Below are positions 17,156 through 26,295 of a DNA stretch of 32,027 bases, in pieces. The notes beneath the pieces were generated by a model. The model saw nothing but the letters and a program-made list of their open reading frames with translations, searched no databases and was not told the DNA's origin. This DNA comes from Planctomycetota bacterium (lineage in GTDB: Bacteria > Planctomycetota > UBA11346): contig JAKLKR010000028.1 in assembly GCA_023150565.1 (NCBI GenBank), positions 1 through 32,027 on the forward strand, read 5' to 3'. The stretch's first letter is position 1; each line of letters begins with the position of its first letter. A program made the translations under genes and the position numbers.

Positions 17156-17349
17156 CGCCAAGACGCCAAGGCGCCAGGATTACGGCCAGGGAAATGGCGT
17201 TCAGGAATCGCGCGAACCTAAGGAAAAGGCAGACGCGCCCCTGGGACCGCCGGGCTCCAGCCCGGCAATTCGAGCCTCCCAAACTGCCGGGCTGGAGCCC
17301 GGCGCTCCCAGGGAAGAGTTGCTGCTCGTGGCGCCTTGGCGCCTTGGCG
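17156..17349. repeat. Nested inverted repeat element, outer arms
   Basis: The outer arms at 17156-17176 and 17329-17349 match inversely at 20 of 21 bases. Each arm is itself built from CGCCAAG-type units. The arms enclose a second, longer inverted repeat (17239-17313). The whole element fills the 219 bp gap between the stop of the large glycosidase gene and the convergent stop of the oxidoreductase gene. No open reading frame of interest is seen in it. This resembles an intergenic REP/BIME-like or non-autonomous element. Confidence 0.6.
17239..17313. repeat. REP-like double hairpin, inner inverted repeat
   Basis: Arms of 29 nt (17239-17267 and 17285-17313) are inverse copies with one mismatch, around a 17 nt loop. 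Each arm also holds its own palindrome, GCCGGGCT-CC-AGCCCGGC at 17249-17266 and GCCGGGCT-GG-AGCCCGGC at 17286-17303. The element can therefore fold as one long hairpin or as two small ones. It probably ends transcription of both convergent genes, whatever its origin. Confidence 0.7.
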
Positions 17350-17360
17350 AACCATCCCCG

Positions 17361-18377
17361 TTACTGCCAGCGCAGGCCGATCTCGGTGCGCACCGCATCG
17401 AGGCAGCGCGCCTGGTCGCGCGAGTCGCGCCAGGTCATGTGCGGGGACTCGCGCCGGCCGGCGGCGATGCACTCGCTGGCATGCAGCAGCTGGCGGGCGT
17501 GCGACGACAGGCCGTCGTCGGGCGCGGCGTGCACCAGGGCCGGCAGTCCGGGGCGCTCGACCACCAGGCGCGCGCCCGGGGTGCCCTTCCATGGCTCCTC
17601 GACCAGGATGCGGCCCTGGCTGCCCACCAGGCGGGCGGTGCAGGGCTGGGCCGCCACCACCGAGGCGGCGGCCTGGCCGAGCAGGCCGCCGGGGAAGCGC
17701 AGGGCCGCCGACACGCTCAGGTCGACCCCGCCGGCCGACATCACCGCGCTGGCGCTGAGCGCCTCGGGCTCGCCACCCGCCATCCAGCGCAGCCAGGACA
17801 GCGGATAGCAGCCCACGTCCATCAGCGCGCCGCCGCCCATGGCGCGGTTGAACAGCCGGCCCTCCGGGCTGACCCGCCAGGCGCTGCCGAGGTTGGCGGC
17901 GTCGAAGCGGAAGTCGGCCTCGGCCAGGCGCACCTCCCCGATCAGGCCTTCGCGCAGCCAGCGCCGCAGCAGCAGCTGGCGCGGGTGGAGGCGGTACATG
18001 AAGCCCTCCATCCAGAAGGTCCCGGCGGCGGCGCAGACGGCGAGCACGCGGTCGAGCTCGGCGGCGTCCATCGCCGCCGGCTTCTCGCACAGCACCGCCT
18101 TGCCGGCGCGGGCCGCGCGCTCCGACCATTCCGCGTGCTGGTGGTTGAGCAGGCCGATGTACACCGCCTCGACCCGGGGATCGTCGAGCACCTCCTGGTA
18201 GGAGCCGTGGGCGGCGCAGGCGGGGCCGGCGTGGCGGTCGGCGAAGGCGCGGGCATTGGCGCCCTCGCGGCTGCCTACCGCCACCAGTTCGAGCCGGCCG
18301 CCGAGCGAGCGCAGCCCGTCGGCGAACTTGGCGCAGATGCTGCCGGTGCCGAGGAATCCCCAGCGGAGGATGGTCAT
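17361..18377 (-). CDS. Gfo/Idh/MocA family oxidoreductase
   Basis: A 338-residue NAD(P)-dependent dehydrogenase. The N-terminal Rossmann fold opens with WGFLGTGSICAKF (6-18). The family's conserved EKP motif is at 98-100 (LCEKPAAM), with Lys99 near the active site. EGFMYRLHP (124-132) and GGGALMDVGCYPLSW are typical of dimeric dihydrodiol dehydrogenase or D-xylose dehydrogenase-like members. Members oxidise or reduce sugars, inositols or related polyols. No Shine-Dalgarno is obvious before the ATG at 18377. It is separated from the upstream minus-strand gene by an intrinsic terminator, so it probably has its own promoter. Substrate unknown; it fits the sugar-use neighbourhood. Confidence 0.88.
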   Translation of the reverse strand: MTILRWGFLGTGSICAKFADGLRSLGGRLELVAVGSREGANARAFADRHAGPACAAHGSYQEVLDDPRVEAVYIGLLNHQHAEWSERAARAGKAVLCEKPAAMDAAELDRVLAVCAAAGTFWMEGFMYRLHPRQLLLRRWLREGLIGEVRLAEADFRFDAANLGSAWRVSPEGRLFNRAMGGGALMDVGCYPLSWLRWMAGGEPEALSASAVMSAGGVDLSVSAALRFPGGLLGQAAASVVAAQPCTARLVGSQGRILVEEPWKGTPGARLVVERPGLPALVHAAPDDGLSSHARQLLHASECIAAGRRESPHMTWRDSRDQARCLDAVRTEIGLRWQ

Positions 18378-18403
18378 GGTGGGTACGGGGAAAGGGGGTC
18401 TGG

Positions 18404-18436
18404 AAACGAAACAGCCCCGGCGTCTGCCGGGGCTGT
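18404..18436 (-). terminator. Intrinsic terminator of the small membrane protein gene
   Basis: A perfect 10 bp stem (ACAGCCCCGG with CCGGGGCTGT, 6 nt loop) at 18411-18436 is followed on the minus strand by TTCGTTTCC, a short T-rich tail. It lies just downstream of the stop at 18454. A perfect 16 bp palindrome (GATCCTGGCCAGGATC, 18440-18455) overlaps that stop codon and may add a second hairpin. Confidence 0.75.
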
Positions 18437-18453
18437 GGGGATCCTGGCCAGGA

Positions 18454-18960
18454 TCACTCCTTGCGCTTGAGCGGGATGGTCGAGTCCATGTTGTTCCAGA
18501 ACATGCGGTCCTTGTTCTTGGCATCGAGCGAGAAGTGCATCTGCTGCGGGTTCTTCTCGTCCTTGGTCTGCACCATCAGGACGTTGGGCGGGAAGCCCTC
18601 GTAGGTGCAGGGGATGGTGGTGACCTTGCCGTTGCCGGGGTCGACCGCGTAGCTGTCCTTGTCGAAGCTGAAGGTCATCTTGCCGTAGCGGGCCTGGGCC
18701 TGCTTGATCATGGCCTGGTACTGGGCCGCGGCCTCGTTGTTGCTGGCCCCGCCCATCTCCTTCATCAGGTCGTCGAAGCCCTGCTGGTCGAACACCCATG
18801 AGCCGGCGATGGCCTCGGGCTTGGGCTTGGAGGCGAACATGGTGCCCATGTCCTCCGAGAACCAGTAGATGGTGAGGGTCACCACCAGCAGCACGCCGCC
18901 GACCACGTAAAGGACCCAGCGGGGCGTTTCCTTGTCGGATGAGGATTTTTTGGCAGCCAT
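18454..18960 (-). CDS. Small membrane-anchored protein with lipocalin-like domain
   Basis: A 168-residue protein of unknown function. Residues 1-13 are charged (MAAKKSSSDKETPR). One transmembrane helix follows at about 14-34 (VLYVVGGVLLVVTLTIYWF), then a soluble domain outside the cytoplasm. The GSW motif at 53-55 and the alternating strand pattern (KMTFSFDKDSYAVD, NVLMVQTKD, MHFSLDAKNKDRMFW) suggest a small beta-barrel of the lipocalin-like or stress-protein type; this is inferred from pattern only. AGGA lies 7-8 nt before the ATG at 18960. The gene follows the receiver-kinase gene by 87 nt on the same strand, with a TAGCGT box (18989-18994) that may be its own -10. It may be a target or accessory of the signalling operon, but nothing proves it. 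Confidence 0.8.
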   Translation of the reverse strand: MAAKKSSSDKETPRWVLYVVGGVLLVVTLTIYWFSEDMGTMFASKPKPEAIAGSWVFDQQGFDDLMKEMGGASNNEAAAQYQAMIKQAQARYGKMTFSFDKDSYAVDPGNGKVTTIPCTYEGFPPNVLMVQTKDEKNPQQMHFSLDAKNKDRMFWNNMDSTIPLKRKE

Positions 18961-19047
18961 GATGCGTTCCTTCGGTCTTGTGGGTTGGACGCTAGCAGAC
19001 GGCAGTGGGGCTTCCACCCTCTATCGGCAGGCGTCGGTTTCGGGTGT

Positions 19048-20519
<1,472 letters not shown>

Positions 20520-20523
<4 letters not shown>

Positions 20524-23500
20524 GCGCCCTCCTCCAGGCGGTGGGCGGTGCGATCGAGCTCGGCCAGGCCCTCGGCCACCGCGGCGGCGAGGGAGGTGGT
20601 GCCGCCCGCCGGCGGCCAAGCCGCGGCCTCGTCGCGGGCGCAGCGCTCCAGCGCCTGGCAGGCCGCCCCCACCCGCACCAGCCCCACCGCGCGCGCGTTG
20701 CCGAGCAGGCGGTGCGAGGCCGCCGCGACCTTGCGCCGGTCGCCGGCGGCGAGCGCGGCGGCGATGGCCGGCACCTGGGTGGCGGATTCGCTGCGGAAGA
20801 AGCCGATCAGGCGCCGGGCCAGCTCGTGGCCGCCCTTGAGCGCGAGGTGCTGCGACAGCACCGACCAGTCCAGCACCTCGTCGGCGGGGTGGGCGGGCAG
20901 GCCGCGCGGAGGGGTCGAACGGTCGGGCGCCTCGGGCAGGCGCTGGGCCGGCAGCAGGTGGCGCAGGGCGGGGATGAGGGCGTCGAGGCGCAGGGGCTTC
21001 TCGACCACCTCGTCCATGCCGGCGGCGCGCAGGCGCGGTTCGAGGTCGCTGGTCAGCCCGGCGGTGCAGCCCAGCACCGGCACCCGCGGCCCCGGCAGCA
21101 GGCGGATGCGCCGGCAGACCTCGACCCCGTCCATGCCCGGCATCTGGTAGTCGAGCAGCACCAGCGCGATGCCGCCGCGCTCCAGGCGGGCCAGGGCGGC
21201 GCGGCCATGTTCGGCCTCATCGACAGCGCATCCCAGACGCTGGACCATGGCCACCGCCACGATGCGGTTGGCGGGGTTGTCGTCCACCACCAGCACCAGC
21301 GGCCGCGCTCCGGTGGCTGGCGCGCCCTGGCGCACCACCGGCTGGGGGCGGGCCGGGGGGCGGTCGGGCAGCACCGGTCCCGAGCCGGCGCGCACACGGT
21401 CCTTGAGCCGGCGCTGCAGCACCTCGACCAGGGCGTGGCGGCCCACCGGCTTGGCCAGGTGGTCCTCCATGCCGGCGGCCCGGCTGCGTTCACGGCCCTC
21501 GCTACTGGCGTCGGCGGTGAGGGCGACGATGGGGGCGGTGCGGCAGGGGCCGTCCGACGAGCGGATGGCGGCGGCGGCCTGGAAACCGTCCATCTCCGGC
21601 ATCTGGCAGTCCATCAGGATGACGTCGAAGGCGCAGTGGCGGGCCAGCTCGACCGCCTCGCGGCCGTTGGCGGCCACATCGACGCGCAGGCCGAGGCCTT
21701 CGAGCAGCTCCTTGGCCACCTGGCGGTGCATCGGGTTGTCCTCGGCCAGCAGCACCCACCAGCGCCGCGAGAAGGTCACCGGGGTGGGCACCGCGCGCCA
21801 CGAACGGGTGCTGGTCGAAGGCGCCCGGCGCTGATCGTCGGCGCGTTCCAGCCCGGCCGCCTCGAGCAGCACCTCGAGCATGCGCCAGGGCAGCAGCGGG
21901 CGCTGCAGGGCGGGCATCGGCGGCAGGCCGTCGGCGTGTTCGCGGCGGCGGCCTACCCCGGTGATCGTCACCAGCGCGGGGGGTTCGGGTGCGGCCGCAA
22001 GCGCGCGTGCGAGCGGGATGCCAGCCACCGCGGACAGGCGTTCGTCGAGCATGGCCACGTGCAGGGGGTGGCCGGCCGCGCGCGCGGCGGCGGCGGTGGC
22101 GAGGGCGCCGGCGGCATCACCGGCGATCGAGGTGGCGATGCCGTGGCCGGTGAACAGGTCGAGGGCGAGGGCGCATTCGACCGGATCCGGCGAGGCCACC
22201 ATCACCCGCAGCCCGCGCAGCCTGGTCCAGGCATCCTCGTCGCCGCCGCCGTCGCCGGCCAGCGGCAGGGTCAGTTCGACGGTGAAGCGCGAGCCGCGAC
22301 CGGGGTCGCTGGCGACCCCGATGGTGCCGCCCATCAGCTCGGTCAGGCGGCGGCAGATCGCCAGCCCGAGGCCGCTGCCGCCGTAGACCCGGGTGGTGCT
22401 GGCGTCGGCCTGGGTGAAGGGGCGGAACAGCCGCGCCACCACCTCCGGGGCCATGCCCAGGCCGGTGTCGACCACCGCCAGGCGCAGGTGGGCGCGCCCG
22501 TCATCGCGCTTCGGGCATTCCACCTCGATCACCACGCTGCCCTTCTCGGTGAACTTGATCGAGTTGCCGATCAGGTTGATCAGCACCTGGCGCAGGCGGC
22601 CGGCGTCGCCCACCAGCCGGCGCGGCAGCCCGGCGCGCCAGCGCAGCGCCAGGGTGAGGTCCTTGGCCCCGGCCCGTGCCGCCATCAGCTCGAGCACGTC
22701 GCCGGCCAGGGCCTGGAGGTCGAAGGGGGTTGATTCCAGCTCGATGCGCCCGGCCTCGATCTTGGAGAAGTCGAGGATGTCGTTGACGATCGCCACCAGC
22801 GCCTCGGCCGAGCCATGGATGGTCTCGAGGTAGTGGCGCTGCTCGCGCGAGAGGTCCTCGTCGAGCAGCAGCTCGGCCATGCCGAGGATGCCGTTCATCG
22901 GCGTGCGGATCTCGTGGCTCATGTTGGCGAGGAAGTCGCCCTTGGCGTGGTTGGCGGCCTCGGCCGCCGCGCGCGCCGATTCCAGCTCGCGGTTGGCGCG
23001 GTGCAGCGCCTCGGTGCGTTCGCGCACGCGCAGTTCGAGCAGCTCGTTGGCGGTCCACAGCGCCTGGTCGACGTTGCGCCGGCCGGTGACGTCGCGGGTG
23101 ATGCCCACCAGCCCGGCCACCAGCCCGGCACCGTCGCGCAGCGGCACCTTGGTGGTGACCACCCAGCGTTCGTTGCCGGCGGCGTCGGACAGGCGCTCCT
23201 CGCGTTCGAGCTGGGCCTCGCCGCCGGTCATCAGCGCGGCCTCCTCGGCGCGGAAGCGCGCCGCGGTGGCGCTGGGGTGGAAGTCGGCGTCGGTGCGTCC
23301 GATCAGCTGGCCCGGTTCGGCCACCCCCATGAATTCAGCCACCGCGCGGTTGGCGAGGATGAAGCGGCTGGCGAGGTCCTTGGCATAGACCATGTCGGGC
23401 AGGTGGTCGACGATGGCGTGCAGCAGGTTGGCGCCGGTGCGGTGGTCGCTGGCTGCGGGCGGGGCCAGCGCCGGCAGCAGGCGCTCCACCGACGCGCGCA

Positions 23501-23813
23501 ATTCCCCGGCCAGACGGTCGTCGCGCAGCACCCAGTCGCGCGCGCCCGCGCGCAGCAGGCCGGCGATGCGCCAGCCGTCGGCGGGGCCGGCCACCAGCAC
23601 CAGGGGGGCGATGCGCGCCAGGCGCACCAGCTCGCGCTCGGCGAGGTCGAGGTCGGCCACCACCAGCGCTCCCGCCGGTGGCGACACCAGGCCGTCGGCG
23701 TCGCGGGGGGCGGGCGCGGCGGTGAAGCCGCTGGCGGCGAGGATGCCGGCCAGCTCCTGTTCGAGGGCCGGCGAGCAGACGGCGAGGGCGACCGGGACGG
23801 TGGCCGTGGGCAT
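20520..23813 (-). CDS. Hybrid sensor histidine kinase with PAS, receivers and Hpt
   Basis: A 1097-residue cytoplasmic hybrid kinase. Order of domains: a degenerate receiver-like domain (1-115), PAS (about 128-245, [23 protein letters not shown]), coiled coil (250-290), HisKA with His300 ([15 protein letters not shown]), HATPase with Asn417, DTGLG (449-453) and GGSGLGL (478-484), a second degenerate receiver lacking the acceptor motif (533-655), an intact receiver with Asp735 ([13 protein letters not shown]), another with Asp888 ([13 protein letters not shown]), and a C-terminal Hpt with His1034 ([15 protein letters not shown]). It could carry phosphate from His300 through the receivers to His1034 and on to a separate receiver; the next gene supplies one. 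It begins 3 nt after the stop of the upstream histidine kinase. Confidence 0.93.
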
Positions 23814-23816
23814 GGC

Positions 23817-24956
23817 TCAGAGCCCGGCGGGCAGGATGATCTCGGCCACCGTGCCGCCGGCCGGGTCGCTGGTGAAGCGCACCTTGCCGCGCAGGTAGCG
23901 CTCGACCACCAGGCGGGTGCCGTAGCTGCCCAGGCCGCGTCCGTCGCCCTTGGTGGTGAAGGAACGCTGGAACACCCGCGCCGCGACCTCGGGAGGGACG
24001 AAGCCGGGGTTGGCGACGCGGAACACCACCCGGCCCTCCTCGACCCCGCCCGAGAGGGTGACCCGCCCGCCGGCCGGGGTGGCCTCGACCGCATTGAGAG
24101 CGAGGTTGACCAGCGCCCGCCGCAGCAGCAGGGGATCGCTGCGCAGGGTGGTGCCGGCAGAGGCCAGCACCTCCAGCTGCCGGCCGCGGCTGCGCTCGTG
24201 GCGCTGTACGCTGTCGCGCACCTCGCCCAGGACCTCGTCGGCGAGCAGCTGGCGCGGCTTCACCGACAGGTCGCCGCGTTCGGCGGCGACCAGTTCGCGA
24301 TGGGCCTCGATCTCGTCGACCAGGCGGGCCGCCAGCCGGTGGAGCAGGGCGAGGTCGTCGCCGCGGCTGCCGCCCGCGGCCATGATCTCGGACAGGCCGC
24401 GCAGGCCGCCGGCGGTGTTGAGCACGTCATGCAGGAAGATGCGCTCCAGCACCTCGCGGCGCTTGCTGTCGGCGATGTCCTGCAGCGCCACCACGGCGAG
24501 GTCCTGGCCGCCGATGGTGATGGGGGTGACGGTGAGCTCGAGGTCGAGGGCGCCGCCGCCCGCCGCCGCCGCGAGGGTGATGCGGCATTCGCCACGGGTC
24601 TGCCGCTCCATCCGCCGGCAGTCGAGGATGGTGGTGACCGCTCCGCAGTGGCGGCAGGCCTCGGCGGTGCCGCAGCCGTCCGGGCCCTCGCCGGCATGCA
24701 CGCAGCGCACCAGTTCGCCCGGCCGGCGTCCGGCCGCCTGGCGCGGGGTGATGCCGAGCATCTCGAGCAGGCGGCGGTTGGCGGCCACCACCTGGCGCTG
24801 CTGGTTGAGCGCCAGGGCGGCGCACGGCATCGCCTCCAGGCAGGTCGAGAAGATGGGGTCGGCGGTGGCCTGCTGCTGGGCTGCGAGATCGACTCCTCCC
24901 GCCCGCCCGCAGGGCGCCGGTTCCGCAAGTGATGTCGGGATGGGCATGGTGGGCAC
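23817..24956 (-). CDS. PAS sensor histidine kinase with cysteine cluster
   Basis: A roughly 379-residue cytoplasmic kinase. A PAS domain (about 34-165 counted from the ATG at 24947) contains an inserted cysteine cluster: Cys82, Cys92, Cys98, Cys101, Cys110 and Cys121 (core [13 protein letters not shown]). The phosphoacceptor is His173 ([16 protein letters not shown]). The ATPase has Asn285 ([12 protein letters not shown]), an NPG variant of the D-box, and [18 protein letters not shown]. The cysteines could bind a metal or an Fe-S cluster or act as a redox switch; that is inference. The GTG at 24956 sits 6 nt after a good TATGAT box and would be leaderless. The in-frame ATG at 24947 is the conventional alternative. 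First gene of the signalling operon, divergent from hydF. Confidence 0.88.
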   Translation of the reverse strand: MPTMPIPTSLAEPAPCGRAGGVDLAAQQQATADPIFSTCLEAMPCAALALNQQRQVVAANRRLLEMLGITPRQAAGRRPGELVRCVHAGEGPDGCGTAEACRHCGAVTTILDCRRMERQTRGECRITLAAAAGGGALDLELTVTPITIGGQDLAVVALQDIADSKRREVLERIFLHDVLNTAGGLRGLSEIMAAGGSRGDDLALLHRLAARLVDEIEAHRELVAAERGDLSVKPRQLLADEVLGEVRDSVQRHERSRGRQLEVLASAGTTLRSDPLLLRRALVNLALNAVEATPAGGRVTLSGGVEEGRVVFRVANPGFVPPEVAARVFQRSFTTKGDGRGLGSYGTRLVVERYLRGKVRFTSDPAGGTVAEIILPAGL

Positions 24957-24962
24957 GCAGCC

Positions 24963-24992
24963 ATCATACATCCGGAACCGCCCCGGGTGCAA
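24963..24992 (-). promoter_or_regulatory. Sigma-70-type promoter of the histidine kinase operon
   Basis: On the minus strand TTGCAC (24992-24987) and TATGAT (24968-24963) are 18 bp apart, the best -35/-10 pair in the window. Transcription should start near 24956, which coincides with an in-frame GTG and suggests a leaderless or very short 5' end. The same 78-87 bp gap must hold the hydF promoter, so the two are closely packed. Confidence 0.65.
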
Positions 24993-25034
24993 GGGGGCGT
25001 TCCCGTGCCGCGCCCGGCCCTAGCATCCACCCCC

Positions 25035-26285
25035 ATGACCCAGGCCACCCCCCGCAGCCTGCGCCTGCACATCGGCCTCTATGGCCGGCGCAACGCCGGG
25101 AAATCGTCGCTCATCAACGCCCTCACCCGCCAGAACGTGGCGATCGTGTCCGAGGTGCCCGGCACCACCACCGACCCGGTCGAGAAGGCGATGGAGCTGC
25201 TGCCGCTCGGGCCGGTGGTGTTCATCGACACCGCCGGCATCGACGACGACCAGGGCGAGCTCGGCCGGCTGCGCGTCGAGGCCACCTGGCGCACGCTGGA
25301 ACGCTGCGAGATCGCCCTGGTGGTGGCCGGCCCGGCGGGCTGGGGCGATCCCGAGCGCCGCCTGGCCGAGGCCTGCCGCGGGCGCGGCATCCCGCTGATC
25401 GCGGTGTTCAGCCAGTGCGACCGCGTCAGCCACGACGCCCAGGCCCAGGCCCAGGTGGCGGGTGCCGGGGTGGCGGTGGTGACCGCCTCGGCCGCCACCG
25501 GCGCCGGCCTCGACCTGCTGCGCCAGGCGCTGATCAGCGCCTGCCCGGAGGACTTCCTCGAACCCCCGGCCCTGCTCGCCGACCTGGTGCCGCCGGGCGG
25601 GCTGGCGGTGCTGGTGGTGCCGATCGACACCGAGGCGCCCAAGGGCCGCCTGATCATGCCCCAGGTGCAGTCGATCCGCGACCTGCTCGACCACGAGGCG
25701 ATGGCCCTGGTGGTCAAGGAGCGCGAGCTGCGCGCCGCCCTCGACCGCCTCAAGGCCCCGCCCGACCTGGTGGTGACCGACAGCCAGGCCTTCCTCAAGG
25801 TCGCCGGCGACCTGCCCGACGCGGTGCCGATGACCTCGTTCAGCATCCTCTTCGCGCGCCAGAAGGGCGACCTGCCCACCCTCGCGCGCGGGGCGGCGGC
25901 GATCGAGCGGCTGAAGCCCGGCGACCGCGTGCTGATCGCCGAGAGCTGCGCCCACCACCCCATCGGCGAGGACATCGGCCGGGTCAAGATCCCGCGCTGG
26001 CTGACCCAGTACGTCGGCGGCAAGCTCGACATCCAGACCGCCGCCGGGCGCGACTTCCCCGACGACCTCGCCAGCTACAAGCTGGTGGTCCACTGCGGCT
26101 CCTGCACCCAGAACCGCCGCACCATGCTCAGCCGCATGGAGGCCTGCCGCCGGGCCGGGGTGCCGATCACCAACTACGGGCTCTGCATCGCCTGGAGCCT
26201 GGGCATCTTCCCGCGCGCGCTGCGCCCGTTCCCGGCCGCCAGCGAGGCTGCGCTCGGGGCTTCCGCCCCGCTGGGCCGGGCCTAG
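25035..26285 (+). CDS. hydF: [FeFe]-hydrogenase maturation GTPase HydF
   Basis: A 416-residue protein with the three HydF parts: an N-terminal GTPase (P-loop GRRNAGKSS at 17-25, GTTTD at 43-47, DTAG at 65-68), a dimerisation region, and a C-terminal Fe-S domain with the diagnostic CxH (Cys305, His307) and HCxxC (His353, Cys354, Cys357) ligands. HydF is the scaffold that receives the 2Fe precursor made by HydE and HydG and delivers it to apo-HydA. The usual NKxD GTPase motif reads SQCD (126-129), a departure that may lower guanine specificity. No hydA, hydE or hydG lies in the window. TAGCAT (25021-25026) ends 8 nt before the ATG and no Shine-Dalgarno is visible, so the mRNA may be leaderless. 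It precedes the FHA regulator by 10 nt. Confidence 0.93.
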   Translation: MTQATPRSLRLHIGLYGRRNAGKSSLINALTRQNVAIVSEVPGTTTDPVEKAMELLPLGPVVFIDTAGIDDDQGELGRLRVEATWRTLERCEIALVVAGPAGWGDPERRLAEACRGRGIPLIAVFSQCDRVSHDAQAQAQVAGAGVAVVTASAATGAGLDLLRQALISACPEDFLEPPALLADLVPPGGLAVLVVPIDTEAPKGRLIMPQVQSIRDLLDHEAMALVVKERELRAALDRLKAPPDLVVTDSQAFLKVAGDLPDAVPMTSFSILFARQKGDLPTLARGAAAIERLKPGDRVLIAESCAHHPIGEDIGRVKIPRWLTQYVGGKLDIQTAAGRDFPDDLASYKLVVHCGSCTQNRRTMLSRMEACRRAGVPITNYGLCIAWSLGIFPRALRPFPAASEAALGASAPLGRA

Positions 26286-26295
26286 TTTCGCCCCC

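Noticed and set aside
13869-17282. A 1137-codon open frame on the minus strand opposite the large glycosidase gene
   Set aside because: It is His/Gly/Gln/Arg-rich without domains. The plus-strand frame has a signal peptide and catalytic motifs. Long antisense frames are expected in DNA this GC-rich.
17142-17360. Insertion sequence between the glycosidase and oxidoreductase genes
   Set aside because: There is no transposase frame and no target duplication was recognised. Only nested inverted repeats are present.
18440-18455. Perfect 16 bp palindrome as an operator
   Set aside because: It overlaps a stop codon just before an intrinsic terminator, so a role at the transcript end is simpler.
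22815-24932. A 705-codon plus-strand open frame opposite the two histidine kinases
   Set aside because: Low-complexity translation with no motif, lying over two well-supported kinase genes.
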